DNA of 57,686 nucleotides from a virus: the IMG/VR virus record IMGVR_UViG_3300037245_000940, positions 1-57,686 of that record; one strand, written 5' to 3'. The translations under genes and the position numbers were made by a program. The notes under the pieces are model-generated. The model searched no databases. It was not told the DNA's origin and saw nothing but the letters and a program-made list of their open reading frames with translations. This document shows, piece after piece, positions 9,350-16,797 of the stretch (the stretch's first letter is position 1; every line of letters starts with the position of its first letter).

Positions 9350-11778
9350 AAATACTTCACATATTCCCATGGAGTTTTAAAATAGGTGGTCCTCAAAGGT
9401 TTATCCATGATCTTTGTATTGACTCTTTGAAGTATGCTGATGTTTATTTAATGATACCTAAAAGCAAAGAAGGAAGTTTTTTTACTAGTATAAGTGGATT
9501 AAACATTATAGAAACAGAAAATAATTCAGACGCTAAAGCTAGTCTACTTGAAATCAATCCTGATATCATACATCATCATAATATATCAGGTAAATGGCTT
9601 TTGAAGTTTATAGAAAAGGAAATGCCTAATAGACTTATAGCAACACACCATATAAAAGAAAGAAACGTAAACTATAAGTCTAATAAAGACGTTTACTTTT
9701 TCTATGATAACGGCCTTAACTGTATAAAGCACGGTATAGATACTGAGCTTTTCAAGCCTGTAGAAAGAGAAACAAAAAGAAACGTAGTAGGAATAATCGG
9801 TAGACGAACAAAAACCAAAATACCAGATAGTTTCATAGATGAATTATTAACTAATAGTAGGTATCAAAGTTTCGACTTCAAGATAATAGGAAGTCCTATT
9901 AATAAAGAAGATGACGAAATAGAAGAGAAGTTAAGTAAACTTAAAAACGTAGATTTTATTCCAGACTATACACACGAATCAGCAGTAGACGCTTACAATT
10001 CAGTTGACATAGTATTAATACCTACTAAGTCAGATGCAGGGTATACTGCCCTTGAGGCATGCTCGTGTGGAAAACCTGTAATCTATAGAGACTCTCAAGG
10101 GTTAAGCGATGCTATAGGCAGTGTAGGATTTTCATTCAAAGAAGATAGCGATATAATAAACATACTTGATAATTTTAAATTAGACAAGTATGCTTATGAT
10201 ACAGCTTCTGAAGCTTCTAGAGATTTTGTAATTGATAATTATAGCTTGCAACAAATGGTAGATGATTATATAGATGTGTATTCGATGAAAGTTAGAAAAG
10301 ACATAAAGAGGATAAAGAAAATGACCAAGCTTGGTAAAAAAGTATACGTTTTTGTAACTGTTCACAATAGGGTTGAGTGTACTAGAGAATGTATTGAAGC
10401 ACTAAACAAAACAGAAGGCGAGAACATAAAAATATTCTTATTTGAAAATCATTCTGACGTTGATAGAGAAGAGTTATTTAAATTATATAACTATTTTATA
10501 TCAAACAAGATGGTATCTTCTATAATTGTTAATACAAAAGATTCTATATGCGATACTGTGTGGTCAAAGTCTCTTGCATTTAGACAAATGATGAGTTTAA
10601 TAGAAGTTGCTCCAGAAGATAACCCAGAATACATGCTTATGATAGATAATGATAAAGTTGTTTTAGATGGTTGGCTAGAGGCATGTATCAATGTAATCGA
10701 ATCTGATGAAGCTAAAGATGAAAATATAAATGTTGTTTCAGCATGGCATAATAACGCATTAGGATATAACGTAAGCGATAGTATAACTGTAAATGATATA
10801 AATGTAGAAATTCAAAATAGACTAGGCGGTGCATTTTGGTTTTCGCGTTTAAAGTATTGGGAAAAGTTAGGACTTCCTAAATTAGATTTTCATGATGATC
10901 AATTTTTTTGGGATAAGGTAAACGAGTTTAGCGATAAATTCGGAGTTATAAAACCTCTCTTAGTTCGTCACTCAATGAAAGAAACTTATTCTTCCAGGAT
11001 AAAGTTCCTCGGTCGTAATTATAATAAGGATGAATATTCAATGTATGCTAGAAGTATGGACTGTGTTGCTAGTAGGTTTGAATTTTTCCATGATATAGAA
11101 TCATCTATAATTAAAAACACAGAATTGTTAAGAGATGATTATGATTATTATGTAGATAATGTTTCTGAAGCAGGATGGGCAGTTTCAAGGAAAATAGCTT
11201 CGCTATTATACTCAGTATGTGAGTTTACATCTCCTATGAACATACTAGATTTAGGTTCTGGTTTTTCTACATTTGTGTTAGCTAAATATGCAAAAAGCTT
11301 GAGTCATAAAATTAACATTTATTCATACGATTGTGATGACGCATGGCTAAAGAAAACCAAATCATTTTTAAGTAAAAACGGATTATTGGGATTTGTATCA
11401 ATTAAAAATTATAAAAAATTCAAAGGCGGTGAATTCGATTTAATATTTGATGATATAGAATGGGCAAATGGTGTAAGGAAAAGGGATTTAGAGAGTATCG
11501 TTTCTACACTAAGCCAAACAGGCATATTGATATTAGATGATATACATTGGGAAGTATTAGAGAAAAAAGCTAAAGAATTAGATGCAAGTAATAAATGCTG
11601 TTTTTATGATCTTAAAAAATATACACTAGATGGAAATAAAGACAGAAAAGCAGGATTGATATGTGATCCAGACAGCAATAAGCTTACATCAAGATTTTTG
11701 TTTAGGAATACAATCGGTAAAAAGAGAAAGACATCAAGCGATATTAAAAAAATGAAACGCGCAGGTGTAAGATGGTAG
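9346..11778 (+). CDS. Three-domain protein: GT4-like and GT2-like glycosyltransferases plus methyltransferase
   Basis: An 810-residue protein with three enzymatic domains. Residues 1-315 are GT-B (GT4-like): KIGGPQRFIHDL near the N-terminus, IKHGIDTELFKP at 127-138, and GYTALEACSCGKPVIYRD at 231-248, the donor-binding E-x7-E-type region. Residues 332-545 look like GT2 (GT-A): VYVFVTVHNRVECTRECIEAL and an acidic IDND motif at 433-436 for metal and nucleotide sugar. Residues ~615-780 are a class I SAM-dependent methyltransferase: LDLGSGFSTFVLAKYA at 634-649, acidic residue after strand 2 in YSYDCDD, and FDLIFDD. The likely role is to build and methylate a glycan. The substrate is unknown. Overlaps both neighbours. 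Confidence 0.82.
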   Translation: MKILHIFPWSFKIGGPQRFIHDLCIDSLKYADVYLMIPKSKEGSFFTSISGLNIIETENNSDAKASLLEINPDIIHHHNISGKWLLKFIEKEMPNRLIATHHIKERNVNYKSNKDVYFFYDNGLNCIKHGIDTELFKPVERETKRNVVGIIGRRTKTKIPDSFIDELLTNSRYQSFDFKIIGSPINKEDDEIEEKLSKLKNVDFIPDYTHESAVDAYNSVDIVLIPTKSDAGYTALEACSCGKPVIYRDSQGLSDAIGSVGFSFKEDSDIINILDNFKLDKYAYDTASEASRDFVIDNYSLQQMVDDYIDVYSMKVRKDIKRIKKMTKLGKKVYVFVTVHNRVECTRECIEALNKTEGENIKIFLFENHSDVDREELFKLYNYFISNKMVSSIIVNTKDSICDTVWSKSLAFRQMMSLIEVAPEDNPEYMLMIDNDKVVLDGWLEACINVIESDEAKDENINVVSAWHNNALGYNVSDSITVNDINVEIQNRLGGAFWFSRLKYWEKLGLPKLDFHDDQFFWDKVNEFSDKFGVIKPLLVRHSMKETYSSRIKFLGRNYNKDEYSMYARSMDCVASRFEFFHDIESSIIKNTELLRDDYDYYVDNVSEAGWAVSRKIASLLYSVCEFTSPMNILDLGSGFSTFVLAKYAKSLSHKINIYSYDCDDAWLKKTKSFLSKNGLLGFVSIKNYKKFKGGEFDLIFDDIEWANGVRKRDLESIVSTLSQTGILILDDIHWEVLEKKAKELDASNKCCFYDLKKYTLDGNKDRKAGLICDPDSNKLTSRFLFRNTIGKKRKTSSDIKKMKRAGVRW

Positions 11779-12296
11779 GTCAATACTGCGTAATAGAAGA
11801 AAATGTTATAATAGGCAAAGATTGCAAAATAGGTGACTATGTAAAATTGTCAAGCGGTACAGTGATAGGTGATAACTGTATCATAGAAGACTATGTAAGA
11901 ACTACAGGATCATGTTACATAGGAAACAATGCAGTAATAAAAACAGGCTCAATAATATCAAGGGGCGTTGAAATTTGCAATGATGTTTTTATAGGTGCAG
12001 GTGTAGTTACAGGAAGTACTCAACTAATAAAAGGAAAACACAAATTAGTAGTAACTCATATAGGTAGTAACTGCAAGGTCTATTCATCTACTAACATTAT
12101 ACCAGGATCATTCATAGGTAATGATTGCATAATAGGTGCAAGTTCTAACGTATGGGGTAAATACGAACTAGGGTTCATGTATGCTGGAAACCCATGTGTA
12201 AAGAAAAAAAAGCTAGGAAGTTTTATAGATTTAATAGCTATTGATAATATAGGCCATTTATGGAAAAGTGAATCATTTAAAAGACTATGGGAGTAA
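11772..12296 (+). CDS. Hexapeptide-repeat acyltransferase (WbbJ/PglD-like)
   Basis: A 174-residue protein made almost entirely of left-handed beta-helix hexapeptides ([IV]-G-x-x-x, e.g. VIIGKDCKIGDYVKL, VIGDNCIIEDYV), ending MYAGNPCVKKKKLG, the family's typical G-x-P-A/C close. Such enzymes transfer acetyl groups from acetyl-CoA to sugars, often to amino-sugar nucleotides in O-antigen or capsule synthesis. It overlaps the upstream gene by 7 bases. The exact acceptor cannot be read from sequence. Confidence 0.85.
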   Translation: MVGQYCVIEENVIIGKDCKIGDYVKLSSGTVIGDNCIIEDYVRTTGSCYIGNNAVIKTGSIISRGVEICNDVFIGAGVVTGSTQLIKGKHKLVVTHIGSNCKVYSSTNIIPGSFIGNDCIIGASSNVWGKYELGFMYAGNPCVKKKKLGSFIDLIAIDNIGHLWKSESFKRLWE

Positions 12297-12316
12297 TAAG
12301 CAGTGATATACACTAA

Positions 12317-13141
12317 ATGAATACAGCCTATAGTATACAAAAATATCTAAAAGAATTAAAAGTTGAGTCTACAATAGTAGGCGATGGCAATAGCGAATTT
12401 TTAGATATATCTGACTTAGGAAGCTGTAAATTAAGTTCATTAATATTCGTACATAGTCTAGGTTCTAAGGAAAAAGAAAATGAACGATTGAACATTGTAA
12501 ATAAAAAGCAACCTTCGATTGTGATTACTACAAAAGAAATAAGAGAAAAATTATCGGGGTATGGATGTGTAATAGAGGTACACAATCCTAGGTTGGCTTT
12601 TTCATTAATAGCAAAGAAACTAAACAAAGGACTCGAAAACGAAGGTATAGATAGAAACTGCATAATATACGATGACTTTGTTACTATTGGTAAACTAGTT
12701 TCTATAGGTCCATTCTCTGTAATAGGAAATGTAGGGTTAAGCCCTAATAAAGTAGATAGAAACCTAGACAACACTGCACATTTAGGTAAAGTTGAAATAG
12801 GATTTAAGGTTTCTATCGGTTCAAACTGTCACATAGCAAGGGCAGTATTAGGCAAAACGATCATAGGCAATTCAAGTATCATAGCTAACAATGTAACAAT
12901 AGGCCATGGCACAAAGCTGGGTAAGCGTGTGAAGGTTGCCCCTGGTGTTGTCATCAGTGGTAGCTGCGATATAGGCAATGATACCTGGATAGGCCCGAAT
13001 GTATCGATCAAGGAAAATATAACTATCGGTGCTAATTGTTTCATCGGTATCGGCTCTGTAGTATTACAAGATGTACCTGATGATTCTATAGCCTATGGAA
13101 ACCCTGCTAAGGTTCGCAAAGATGCAAGGCAACCATGGTAA
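12317..13141 (+). CDS. LpxD-like N-acyltransferase
   Basis: A 274-residue protein with an LpxD-like plan. A ~100-residue N-terminal domain (ISDLGSCKLSSLIFVHS, HNPRLAFSLIAKKL) resembles the uridine-binding domain of LpxD. A long left-handed beta-helix follows, with IIANNVTIGHGTKLG near residues 190-205, whose His matches the catalytic His of LpxD (AHN/GH context). The C-terminus is YGNPAKVRKD. LpxD N-acylates an amino sugar with acyl-ACP, but this one may use acetyl-CoA or another sugar. The segment from about 12900 is richer in GC than the rest. The start has a weak ribosome binding site. Overlaps the PIG-L gene by 7 bases. Confidence 0.75.
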   Translation: MNTAYSIQKYLKELKVESTIVGDGNSEFLDISDLGSCKLSSLIFVHSLGSKEKENERLNIVNKKQPSIVITTKEIREKLSGYGCVIEVHNPRLAFSLIAKKLNKGLENEGIDRNCIIYDDFVTIGKLVSIGPFSVIGNVGLSPNKVDRNLDNTAHLGKVEIGFKVSIGSNCHIARAVLGKTIIGNSSIIANNVTIGHGTKLGKRVKVAPGVVISGSCDIGNDTWIGPNVSIKENITIGANCFIGIGSVVLQDVPDDSIAYGNPAKVRKDARQPW

Positions 13142-13755
13142 GTATCGACTATAAAAACGCCCGTGTGCTAGCTGTTGGCGCACACGCCGATGATATCGAG
13201 CTGGGCTGTGCAGGTTTCCTTTCAAGGTTCAAGTTCAAGCCGATCCTTGCTGTTGCGGCTTGTGGAAAAAACGATATCAGAAGCAGAGAATCAATGCTAT
13301 CTTGCAAAGTGTTAAAAGCAACCTTTAGACCTATGATGTTACAAGATAAGAACCTAGATATTGTTTTACTTATACAAAAAATAGAAACGTTAATTTCAGA
13401 TATTAAACCTACAATAATATTAACTCATTCAACGAATGATTCACACCAGGACCACAGGACAGTTAACAAGGCTGTTATTAGTGCAGTAAGAAATAAAAAC
13501 TGTACGGTATTATTTTTTAAATCACCTTCTACTTTAGATTTTAAACCGAACGTATTTGTAGAATTAAGTAAGCAAAATATCAATACTAAATTAAGGGCGT
13601 TAAAAGAACATTCCACACAAGCCCACCGTAGGTTTATTGAGCCTACGATAGTCAAATCAGTAGCACGGTATTGGGGAACCACTTATAGAAGTAATAACGA
13701 GTACTGCGAACCGTTTGAACTTTTCAGAATGGTAATTAATGATATACAAGAATAA
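13135..13755 (+). CDS. PIG-L family deacetylase
   Basis: A 206-residue metal-dependent N-deacetylase of the PIG-L/LmbE family. The N-terminal AHADDIELGCAG (residues 16-27) is the AHPDD zinc motif with Pro replaced by Ala. The second metal ligand lies in NDSHQDHRT (residues 101-109, His104/His107). Family members remove the N-acetyl group from GlcNAc-containing substrates, which would expose an amine for the acyltransferases or sulfotransferase next to it. The first ~130 bases are GC-rich, continuing the patch in the previous gene. Overlaps the next gene by 17 bases. Confidence 0.88.
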   Translation: MVSIDYKNARVLAVGAHADDIELGCAGFLSRFKFKPILAVAACGKNDIRSRESMLSCKVLKATFRPMMLQDKNLDIVLLIQKIETLISDIKPTIILTHSTNDSHQDHRTVNKAVISAVRNKNCTVLFFKSPSTLDFKPNVFVELSKQNINTKLRALKEHSTQAHRRFIEPTIVKSVARYWGTTYRSNNEYCEPFELFRMVINDIQE

Positions 13756-14344
13756 GAATCTACTAGTACATATACCGAAAACAGGTGTTACATCGTTCAG
13801 GCATTTGTTATTTTTGCATACAGGTGAAGTTAATAAGTATGATAATATACCGTATAAGCATTTCACTGTCAAGGAAGCACTGACACATGGAGTCGGTGAA
13901 GTAGATAATATTTATACTATATTTAGAAACCCACTAGATAGAATGTTATCGCTATATAGTTTTTATAAACAGATTTATTTCACTCAAGGACTTGAAAAGA
14001 ATCAGCCGGAAGTGTATAAGATCGTTAAACATTGCGGTTTTAATGAGTTTATAAAAGAACTGCAACACTTGCCCGTGCATTACCATTGGGTAGACTATGA
14101 TTACTTTGTTTGCATAGATGGCAAGGTACCGGAAAACTTAACATGGTTATGGTTTGAAGAGTTACAAGATAGCTTCGAATATTTGTTAGAAGTCTTCGGA
14201 GTTGATAGGAACGATGCAAGGAAAATAGAGTTACCGCACATTTTCAAGAGTAAGCACATTGACTATAAAAAAGCATACTCCGAACAGTCAATAGAGATTG
14301 TTCGGAGTATGTTCCCATTTGCTTTTGATGGGATGTATTGTTAG
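13739..14344 (+). CDS. Sulfotransferase, probably PAPS-dependent and carbohydrate-acting
   Basis: A 201-residue protein with both cofactor signatures of the sulfotransferase 2-like family: HIPKTGVTS at residues 11-19 (5'-phosphosulfate loop, usually HIPKTGGTS) and FRNPLDRMLSLY at 62-73 (3'-phosphate-binding Arg/Ser region). It would move sulfate from PAPS to a sugar hydroxyl or amine. It is the last gene of the cassette and meets the minus-strand gene 14341-14637 tail to tail, overlapping by 4 bases. Confidence 0.82.
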   Translation: MIYKNKNLLVHIPKTGVTSFRHLLFLHTGEVNKYDNIPYKHFTVKEALTHGVGEVDNIYTIFRNPLDRMLSLYSFYKQIYFTQGLEKNQPEVYKIVKHCGFNEFIKELQHLPVHYHWVDYDYFVCIDGKVPENLTWLWFEELQDSFEYLLEVFGVDRNDARKIELPHIFKSKHIDYKKAYSEQSIEIVRSMFPFAFDGMYC

Positions 14345-14637
14345 TTATTTACTGCATCAGAAAGAGCCTTGTGTGCAGACCCTTCACCATTATCTCTATC
14401 ATATCCCCATACCGAAATCTCCTTATCTTCAGTAAATCGTATTTTCATAACACGCCCCTCAAGGTAATCAAAATCAGAATGGTCTTTTAATAGTGATAAA
14501 GCTTCTGATTCAGTCATAACATGCGAAGGTACATAATGGAGTGCTCCCATCCCCTGTGTTTTTGCATTGTTAAAAAGAGATGCTAAGATTTTTTCAGGCG
14601 TCGATTCGATGGTTCCGATAAAGTACGTTGCTCTCAT
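14341..14637 (-). CDS. Hypothetical protein, 98 aa
   Basis: Starts with a clear ribosome binding site (GGAG, spacing about 6) before ATG at 14637. No family is recognised. The sequence is acidic and looks alpha/beta (TYFIGTIESTPEKILASLF; RVMKIRFTEDKEISVWGYD). It lies behind a 13-bp hairpin and the gene 14709-14930, and is probably transcribed from the minus-strand promoter at 14974-15002. Confidence 0.68.
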   Translation of the reverse strand: MRATYFIGTIESTPEKILASLFNNAKTQGMGALHYVPSHVMTESEALSLLKDHSDFDYLEGRVMKIRFTEDKEISVWGYDRDNGEGSAHKALSDAVNN

Positions 14638-14673
14638 TCTGTTCTCCTTCAGTGTTTAGGTTCTTTGATTCAA

Positions 14674-14700
14674 TACTCACCGCTCAATGAGCGGTGAGTA
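14674..14700 (-). terminator. Perfect 13-bp inverted repeat between minus-strand genes
   Basis: TACTCACCGCTCA at 14674-14686 is complementary to 14688-14700, so the hairpin has a very short loop once the tip opens. No clear U-run follows on the minus strand, so it could be a partial terminator or RNA-stabilising hairpin. A similar arrangement lies at 41844-41874. Confidence 0.55.
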
Positions 14701-14708
14701 TGTTTGTG

Positions 14709-14930
14709 TTAAAACTTTATAACTCTGAAAGCAAAATACTTGCTTACAAATCTAAAGCCATCTTCAAAAGAATTTTGAAAACATTCTGTATCAAGAATAT
14801 AGTCGCCTAAATCATAGCATTGACTTATCGTCAACCCATATGTTTCGCCACTGGGTAGCCAATGAACCACTCTAAATTTTTTATCATTTAGGTCTTTTAT
14901 CTCTTGCCTCATTGTAAACTTTTTCGCCAT
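14709..14930 (-). CDS. Hypothetical protein, 73 aa
   Basis: ATG at 14930 (MAKKFTMRQEIKDL) is chosen over the upstream ATG at 15005, because the longer frame would read through the promoter at 14974-15002 and is preceded by no ribosome binding site. AGAGGG precedes the chosen start. No family recognised. Confidence 0.62.
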   Translation of the reverse strand: MAKKFTMRQEIKDLNDKKFRVVHWLPSGETYGLTISQCYDLGDYILDTECFQNSFEDGFRFVSKYFAFRVIKF

Positions 14931-14973
14931 TGCATTACCCTCTTGTGTTGCGTTTCTCAATTCCATAATCAGT

Positions 14974-15002
14974 AATCTATCAGACCCAAAACGCCTTGTC
15001 AA
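14974..15002 (-). promoter_or_regulatory. Sigma70-type promoter, minus strand
   Basis: TTGACA (complement of 14997-15002), 17-bp spacer, TAGATT (complement of 14974-14979). The sequence around it (GTGTTGACAAG upstream, CTGATTATGGAA downstream) is nearly the same as in the minus-strand promoter at 42147-42175. Confidence 0.75.
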
Positions 15003-15264
15003 CACTTATTTTTATTATTTTAAAAAGAATTTTTAACCCAACAAAATCAAGCACTTACAAACGCTCCCATTCTAAACAACATAGCTATAACGCTATACAA
15101 AGCACAGCGATCAAGGATCGTTCTTACGCCTCTATATAATGGGGAGTACCAGGACAAGGCGGTACCCTGGTACTCTAAGCGGTGCCAAACCTCACAAGGC
15201 GAAATTTGACAGAAACACGTATAGACCTTTAATAAAGAAAAATTACTAAATGTGAAAAAACATC
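15003..15264. other. Non-coding region with hairpins
   Basis: No convincing gene. It contains an inverted repeat GAGTACCAGG (15144-15153) with its complement at 15166-15175 and a perfect TATAAT at 15135-15140 with no good -35 box. It also holds a possible promoter TTGACA (15206-15211)/TTAATA (15229-15234). It may encode a small RNA or simply regulate the flanking divergent transcripts. Confidence 0.45.
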
Positions 15265-15293
15265 TTGACAAAAGTTTCTAAATCGATTATGTT
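15265..15293 (+). promoter_or_regulatory. Sigma70-type promoter with nearby palindrome
   Basis: TTGACA at 15265-15270, 17-bp spacer, TATGTT at 15288-15293. A GTTCAATTTTGAAC palindrome at 15303-15316 falls at the expected start of transcription and could be a repressor site or a 5' hairpin. Drives the single gene 15348-15722. Confidence 0.75.
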
Positions 15294-15347
15294 CTTTTCG
15301 TTGTTCAATTTTGAACTATCTTTTAAACTCATTCAAGGAGAAATGTC

Positions 15348-15722
15348 ATGGCTATGGGAACAGAAGTTGATACCGCTACAGTGATTAAGATTGTCGATGA
15401 CTTTAAATTGACGCCCGATGTTAATGGTAGCAAGACCTTTACAGCTACTGTTACTGGAAAGAATCTTAAAGAGCAACAGGCTAAAGCAGAAGCACAGGCA
15501 TTTGCGAGTGGTTGGGGTAAAATTGTTTATCACAGTGATGAACATCCTAAGGGTGTTACATTGTTTGGTAACTTTCAGTCTATGAAGGGTTTTAGACTTC
15601 GTTGTGATCCAACTGATGACTATGTAGAAGGTCAGCGCAAAAAGGGTATTACCCTTAAACGCAAAGCAGCAGAACGTAAAGCAGCTAAGGCAGCAGCAGC
15701 TAATCAAGCTCCTAATGCGTAA
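15348..15722 (+). CDS. Hypothetical basic protein, 124 aa, own transcription unit
   Basis: A single gene between its own promoter (15265-15293) and a strong terminator (15737-15765), with a strong AAGGAG ribosome binding site, so it is likely made in large amounts. The first ~95 residues look beta-rich (KTFTATVTGKNLKEQQAKAEA; GVTLFGNFQSMKGFRLRCDP). The C-terminus is a Lys/Arg/Ala-rich tail (residues ~96-124) suited to nucleic-acid binding. It uses more GC-rich, abundant-tRNA-type codons than its neighbours. No family recognised. Confidence 0.75.
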   Translation: MAMGTEVDTATVIKIVDDFKLTPDVNGSKTFTATVTGKNLKEQQAKAEAQAFASGWGKIVYHSDEHPKGVTLFGNFQSMKGFRLRCDPTDDYVEGQRKKGITLKRKAAERKAAKAAAANQAPNA

Positions 15723-15736
15723 TTTAGTATAAGGAT

Positions 15737-15765
15737 AACCCCTGGTATTCAGGGGTTATTTTTTT
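15737..15765 (+). terminator. Intrinsic terminator
   Basis: AACCCCTG (15737-15744), loop GTATT, CAGGGGTT (15750-15757), then ATTTTTTT. A perfect 8-bp stem with a U-run ends the transcript of 15348-15722. Confidence 0.93.
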
Positions 15766-15802
15766 GCTTAAAGAGAATCAACATAAAAATAAAAAAAAGT
15801 AC

Positions 15803-15831
15803 TTGACAAAGATAAAAAAATATGAGACAAT
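15803..15831 (+). promoter_or_regulatory. Sigma70-type promoter
   Basis: TTGACA at 15803-15808, 17-bp spacer, GACAAT at 15826-15831. It starts the unit of small genes and tRNAs from 15864. Confidence 0.72.
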
Positions 15832-15863
15832 CCTAATCATCGAATGACATACAGGGGTACATA

Positions 15864-15965
15864 ATGATTCAAACTGCAATGTTTTTAATATTTTTTATAA
15901 CATATCTTTTGATTGCTGATTTTGTATATAGCATTTTTAGAAAGGTTAAGGGCTTAGATGTATAA
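15864..15965 (+). CDS. Small membrane protein, 33 aa
   Basis: Short gene MIQTAMFLIFFITYLLIADF followed by a basic tail, with an AGGGG ribosome binding site and one hydrophobic segment (residues ~5-26). It overlaps the next start (ATG at 15958), supporting coupled translation. Function unknown. Confidence 0.6.
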   Translation: MIQTAMFLIFFITYLLIADFVYSIFRKVKGLDV

Positions 15966-16269
15966 GCTTTGCTTTGAATGTTATAACTGTAAGCTATCGC
16001 CTAAAGTCACAAGCTTTGATAGACTTGCATCGTGCAAAGCTGGTAAATTTAAATACTTAGACTTGATTGATGTACCTTCGCTAGAACATTGTGTTAGATC
16101 CAATCTTGATATAGACTTTATTAAAAAGCGTAAAAAAATAGATGGTAAATTAATCATAAAAGGTAATTATATAAATTTAGGACATGATATTCCAAAACCT
16201 TTACTTAAGGCAATTCATAAGTATATAATTGGTCCTGGTATGGTATATATGCCATCTGAAAACACATAA
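15958..16269 (+). CDS. Hypothetical Cys-rich protein, 103 aa
   Basis: Cysteines at C5, C8 and C11 (LCFECYNCKLS), C26 and C46 may bind metal. No family recognised. It ends one base before the tRNA-Leu gene. Confidence 0.62.
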   Translation: MYKLCFECYNCKLSPKVTSFDRLASCKAGKFKYLDLIDVPSLEHCVRSNLDIDFIKKRKKIDGKLIIKGNYINLGHDIPKPLLKAIHKYIIGPGMVYMPSENT

Positions 16270-16357
16270 GCTAGTTTGGTGAAATTGGTAGACACAAGGG
16301 ACTTAAAATCCCTCGGTATTAAATACTGTATCGGTTCAAGTCCGATAACTAGCACCA
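16270..16357 (+). tRNA. tRNA-Leu (anticodon UAA), CCA encoded
   Basis: Acceptor stem GCTAGTT pairs with AACTAGC. The anticodon stem AGGGA/TCCCT has loop CTTAAAA (anticodon TAA). A long variable arm (CGGTATTAAATACTG) is typical of Leu, the T-arm is TCGGTTCAAGTCCGA, and ACCA closes it. It decodes UUA, a frequent codon in this AT-rich genome. Confidence 0.95.
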
Positions 16358-16381
16358 TAACATTCATAAGGAGAAACGATA

Positions 16382-16711
16382 ATGGCAAGACTTAGCACCC
16401 CGTTTAAAACATTGTTAAGGCATACTAACAACAGAGTTAGTAACCATTTGAATGCAGTTCCTGATTGGATTAAGGAATCTGTTATCACCGCAAGTGGGGA
16501 CTTCTTTGATGGTGAAGATAGCTTGGGAAAATCCAAGGAGATCAAAGCAGGCGGTTTGTTACACCTTCAGGTTGTTAATGGTTGGCTTAATGCTAATACA
16601 CCTGCACCTAAAAGGTTTCCTGAAGCATATTCAGACTTGCTTGATAATACAAGTGCGTTTATGAATTCTGATTATGAAAAGTGGGAAGCTAAACAAGCTC
16701 CAAAGTTATAA
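16382..16711 (+). CDS. Hypothetical protein, 109 aa
   Basis: Lies between the two tRNA genes with a strong AAGGAGA ribosome binding site. It appears mostly helical (LSTPFKTLLRHTNNRVSNHL; FPEAYSDLLDNTSAFMNSDY). No family recognised. The position suggests high expression together with the tRNAs. Confidence 0.68.
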   Translation: MARLSTPFKTLLRHTNNRVSNHLNAVPDWIKESVITASGDFFDGEDSLGKSKEIKAGGLLHLQVVNGWLNANTPAPKRFPEAYSDLLDNTSAFMNSDYEKWEAKQAPKL

Positions 16712-16720
16712 TGATAGTAT

Positions 16721-16797
16721 GCCCTTGTAACTCAGTTGGTTAGAGTCCTCGCCCTATAAGCGAGTTGTCGATTGTTCAAGTCAATCCAGGGGTACCA
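16721..16797 (+). tRNA. tRNA-Ile (anticodon UAU), CCA encoded
   Basis: Acceptor GCCCTTG pairs with CAGGGGT, D-arm ACTC/GAGT, anticodon stem CTCGC/GCGAG with loop CCTATAA (anticodon TAT), T-arm GATTG-TTCAAGT-CAATC, then ACCA. It decodes AUA. The base before the anticodon is C rather than the near-universal U33. Flanking sequences 16713-16720 and 16822-16829 can pair around the tRNA. Confidence 0.9.

Noticed and set aside
14931-15005. N-terminal extension of the minus-strand gene 14709-14930 (start at 15005)
   Set aside because: It would translate the -35/-10 promoter region. The same apparent extension (LTxxxGSDxLLIME) occurs at 42098-42178 only because the promoter sequence is conserved. The internal ATG has a ribosome binding site.
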